Below the pieces are notes generated by a model, which saw only the letters and a list, made by a program, of their open reading frames with translations, was not told where the DNA came from and made no database searches. From contig JAJPHE010000072.1 of NCBI GenBank assembly GCA_021325435.1, positions 65,666 to 105,157 of the forward strand: DNA of 39,492 bases, read 5' to 3'. This document shows, one piece after another, positions 38,243-39,492 of the stretch (position 1 is its first letter; each line of letters opens with the position of its first letter). The translations under genes were made by a program, and so were the position numbers. The stretch comes from Actinomycetota bacterium. Lineage in GTDB: Bacteria > Actinomycetota > Acidimicrobiia > Acidimicrobiales > JAJPHE01.

Positions 38243-39433
38243 ATGACCGCCACCGAGCCGGTCGGCTCGCTGATGCAGAACTACGCGGCTCCGGGCGTCA
38301 CCTTCGTCCGTGGCCAGGGAACCGAGCTCTGGGACAACCGCGGCCGGCGCTATCTCGACTTTCTCACCGGGTTGGCGGTGTGCTCGCTCGGACACTCCCA
38401 TCCGGTCGTGGCCGAGGCCATCGCCGAGCAGGCCCGGACCCTGGTCCACGTGTCCAACCTGTTCGGCAACGAGCTGGCCCCCCGCCTGGCCGGCGTCCTG
38501 GATCTGCTGGTGGGGGACGGGACACCCCTGGGAGGAAGGGTCTTCTTCGCCAACTCGGGGGCCGAGGCGAACGAGTGCGCCATCAAGCTCGCCCGCAAGT
38601 GGGCCGGACCCGGTCGCCACGTCGTCGTCAGCGCCTACGGGTCGTTCCACGGGCGCACCCTGGCCACGCTGCACGCCACCGGGCAGCCGAGCAAGCACGA
38701 GCCCTTCCAGCCGCTGCCGGAGGGCTTCCGCCACGTCGCCTGGTCCGAGGTCGACGCCCTCGAGGCCTGCCTCGACCCGTCGGTGGCCGCGGTGCTGCTC
38801 GAGCCGGTGCAGGGCGAAGGTGGCGTCAACCCGGCCGCACCCGGCTTTCTCGCCGAGGTCCGCCGTATCTGCGACGAGCGGGGGATCCTCATGATCATGG
38901 ACGAGGTGCAGGCTGGCCTCGGCCGAACGGGCCGCTGGTTCGGCTTCCAGCACGACGGGGTGGTGCCCGACATCGTGACGATGGCCAAGGCCCTCGGCAA
39001 CGGGTTCCCTATTGGGGCGTGCTGGGCCAAGCCGGACGTGGCCGATGCTTTCGTGCCGGGCGATCACGGCAGCACGTTCGGGGGCCAGCCGTTGGCGGCG
39101 GCGGCGGCGGCGGCGACCCTCCGGGTGATGCGCCAGGAGGACGTGCCCGCCTTGGCCACCAGCAAGGGCGAGGCGCTGGCCCGCGCTCTGGGCGCCCTAC
39201 GGGGGGTGAAGGAGGTCCGCGGCCGGGGCCTGCTCCTCGCCGCCGAGCTGGAGTCCGAGCAGGCCAAGGCCGTCGCGGCCGAGGCCCTGGAGCGCGGCCT
39301 CGTCGTCAACGCCGTCACGTCCACCGCCATCCGCTTCGCGCCGCCGCTTCTGGTGAGCGACGAGGAGATTTCCGAGGCCATGGCGATCCTCCAGGCCTCG
39401 CTCGACGCCGTCACCGCCCGGGAGGACGGGTGA
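38243..39433 (+). CDS. argD: Acetylornithine aminotransferase
   Basis: ArgD (396 residues) is a fold-type I PLP enzyme that transaminates N-acetylglutamate semialdehyde; members often also serve lysine synthesis. Motifs are LGHSHPVVAEAI, FFANSGAEANECAIKLARK, GSFHGRTLATL, PVQGEGGVNPA, IMDEVQAGLGRTGRWF and the PLP lysine in MAKALGNGFPIGA. ATG 38243 was chosen because AGGAGG lies 4 bases upstream and the N-terminus then matches the family. A GTG at 38225 overlapping the argB stop would add six residues. A (GCG)7 tract at 39095-39115 encodes seven alanines after GGQPL. It ends in a GTGA overlap with argF. Confidence 0.95.
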   Translation: MTATEPVGSLMQNYAAPGVTFVRGQGTELWDNRGRRYLDFLTGLAVCSLGHSHPVVAEAIAEQARTLVHVSNLFGNELAPRLAGVLDLLVGDGTPLGGRVFFANSGAEANECAIKLARKWAGPGRHVVVSAYGSFHGRTLATLHATGQPSKHEPFQPLPEGFRHVAWSEVDALEACLDPSVAAVLLEPVQGEGGVNPAAPGFLAEVRRICDERGILMIMDEVQAGLGRTGRWFGFQHDGVVPDIVTMAKALGNGFPIGACWAKPDVADAFVPGDHGSTFGGQPLAAAAAAATLRVMRQEDVPALATSKGEALARALGALRGVKEVRGRGLLLAAELESEQAKAVAAEALERGLVVNAVTSTAIRFAPPLLVSDEEISEAMAILQASLDAVTAREDG

Positions 39434-39492
39434 CCCGCCACTTCCTCGACGTCGACGACCTTTCGGCCCAGGAGCTCGAGGTCGTTCTCGAC
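39430..39492 (+). CDS. argF: Ornithine carbamoyltransferase, N-terminal start (partial)
   Basis: Only 21 codons fall in the window, from the GTG at 39430, which overlaps the argD stop, to the window end. They read TRHFLDVDDLSAQELEVVLD, the usual N-terminal helix of ornithine carbamoyltransferases. The catalytic STRTR motif is beyond the window. The operon order argC-J-B-D-F supports the call. argF would use carbamoyl phosphate made by the CarAB encoded earlier in this window. Confidence 0.85.
   Translation, partial: MTRHFLDVDDLSAQELEVVLD

Overview
This is a very GC-rich stretch (by eye around 70% or more) packed with core biosynthesis and translation genes. Forty-four of the 45 coding regions lie on the plus strand. 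Gene order and content point to an actinobacterium: aroE-pilD-aroC-aroK-aroB-aroQ-pepQ-efp-nusB, then pyrR-pyrB-pyrC-carA-carB, then mihF-gmk-rpoZ-coaBC-metK-priA-def-fmt, and infC-rpmI-rplT with a divergent DUF1844 gene. Actinobacterial hallmarks are mycobacterial-type IHF (mIHF), a PriA without helicase motifs and PAMHTEMW in CoaBC. The mixture, with pyrD in the pyr operon, suggests a deep-branching class such as Acidimicrobiia. That placement is inference, not proven here.

Layout. 1-5190: shikimate pathway (AroE end, AroC, AroK, AroB, AroQ) with a prepilin peptidase and an M24 peptidase. 5213-6266: EF-P and NusB. 6181-14398: de novo pyrimidine operon (PyrR, PyrB, PyrC, CarA, CarB, PyrD) behind a PyrR-type RNA leader. 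14466-19866: mIHF, guanylate kinase, RNA polymerase omega, CoaBC, MetK and PriA. 19899-23640: peptide deformylase, Met-tRNA formyltransferase, RsmB, ribulose-phosphate epimerase and a MogA-like protein. 23693-27847: a complete riboflavin set (RibD, RibE, RibBA, RibH) followed by HisG. 27847-28607: a small cold-shock-like protein, the divergent DUF1844 gene, and a structured infC leader. 28608-35116: IF3, L35, L20, an rRNA methyltransferase, an orphan PAS histidine kinase, PheS and PheT. 35152-39492: arginine operon argC-J-B-D-F behind a probable ArgR box; argF runs off the window end.

Genes within operons are mostly fused at their junctions (GTGA, ATGA, TTGA or TGATG overlaps, or 8-14 bp overlaps), which implies translational coupling. 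At the few transcription breaks the same signature recurs: a TANNNT -10 hexamer six to eight bases before the start codon (aroC, mihF, def, rpe, argC, DUF1844), as expected for leaderless mRNAs. No mobile element, CRISPR array, tRNA or rRNA is visible, and no gap exceeds 300 bases.

I see no new multi-gene system. The most interesting signals are regulatory. The pyr leader carries a textbook PyrR-binding hairpin, an adjacent ribosome-binding site and a terminator lying inside the pyrR reading frame. The infC leader has mutually exclusive hairpins and leads to an ATA start codon. A symmetric -10 core is shared by divergent genes. Among proteins, the orphan histidine kinase, a shortened RsmB, a divergent cold-shock-like protein and a priA without a normal start deserve a second look.
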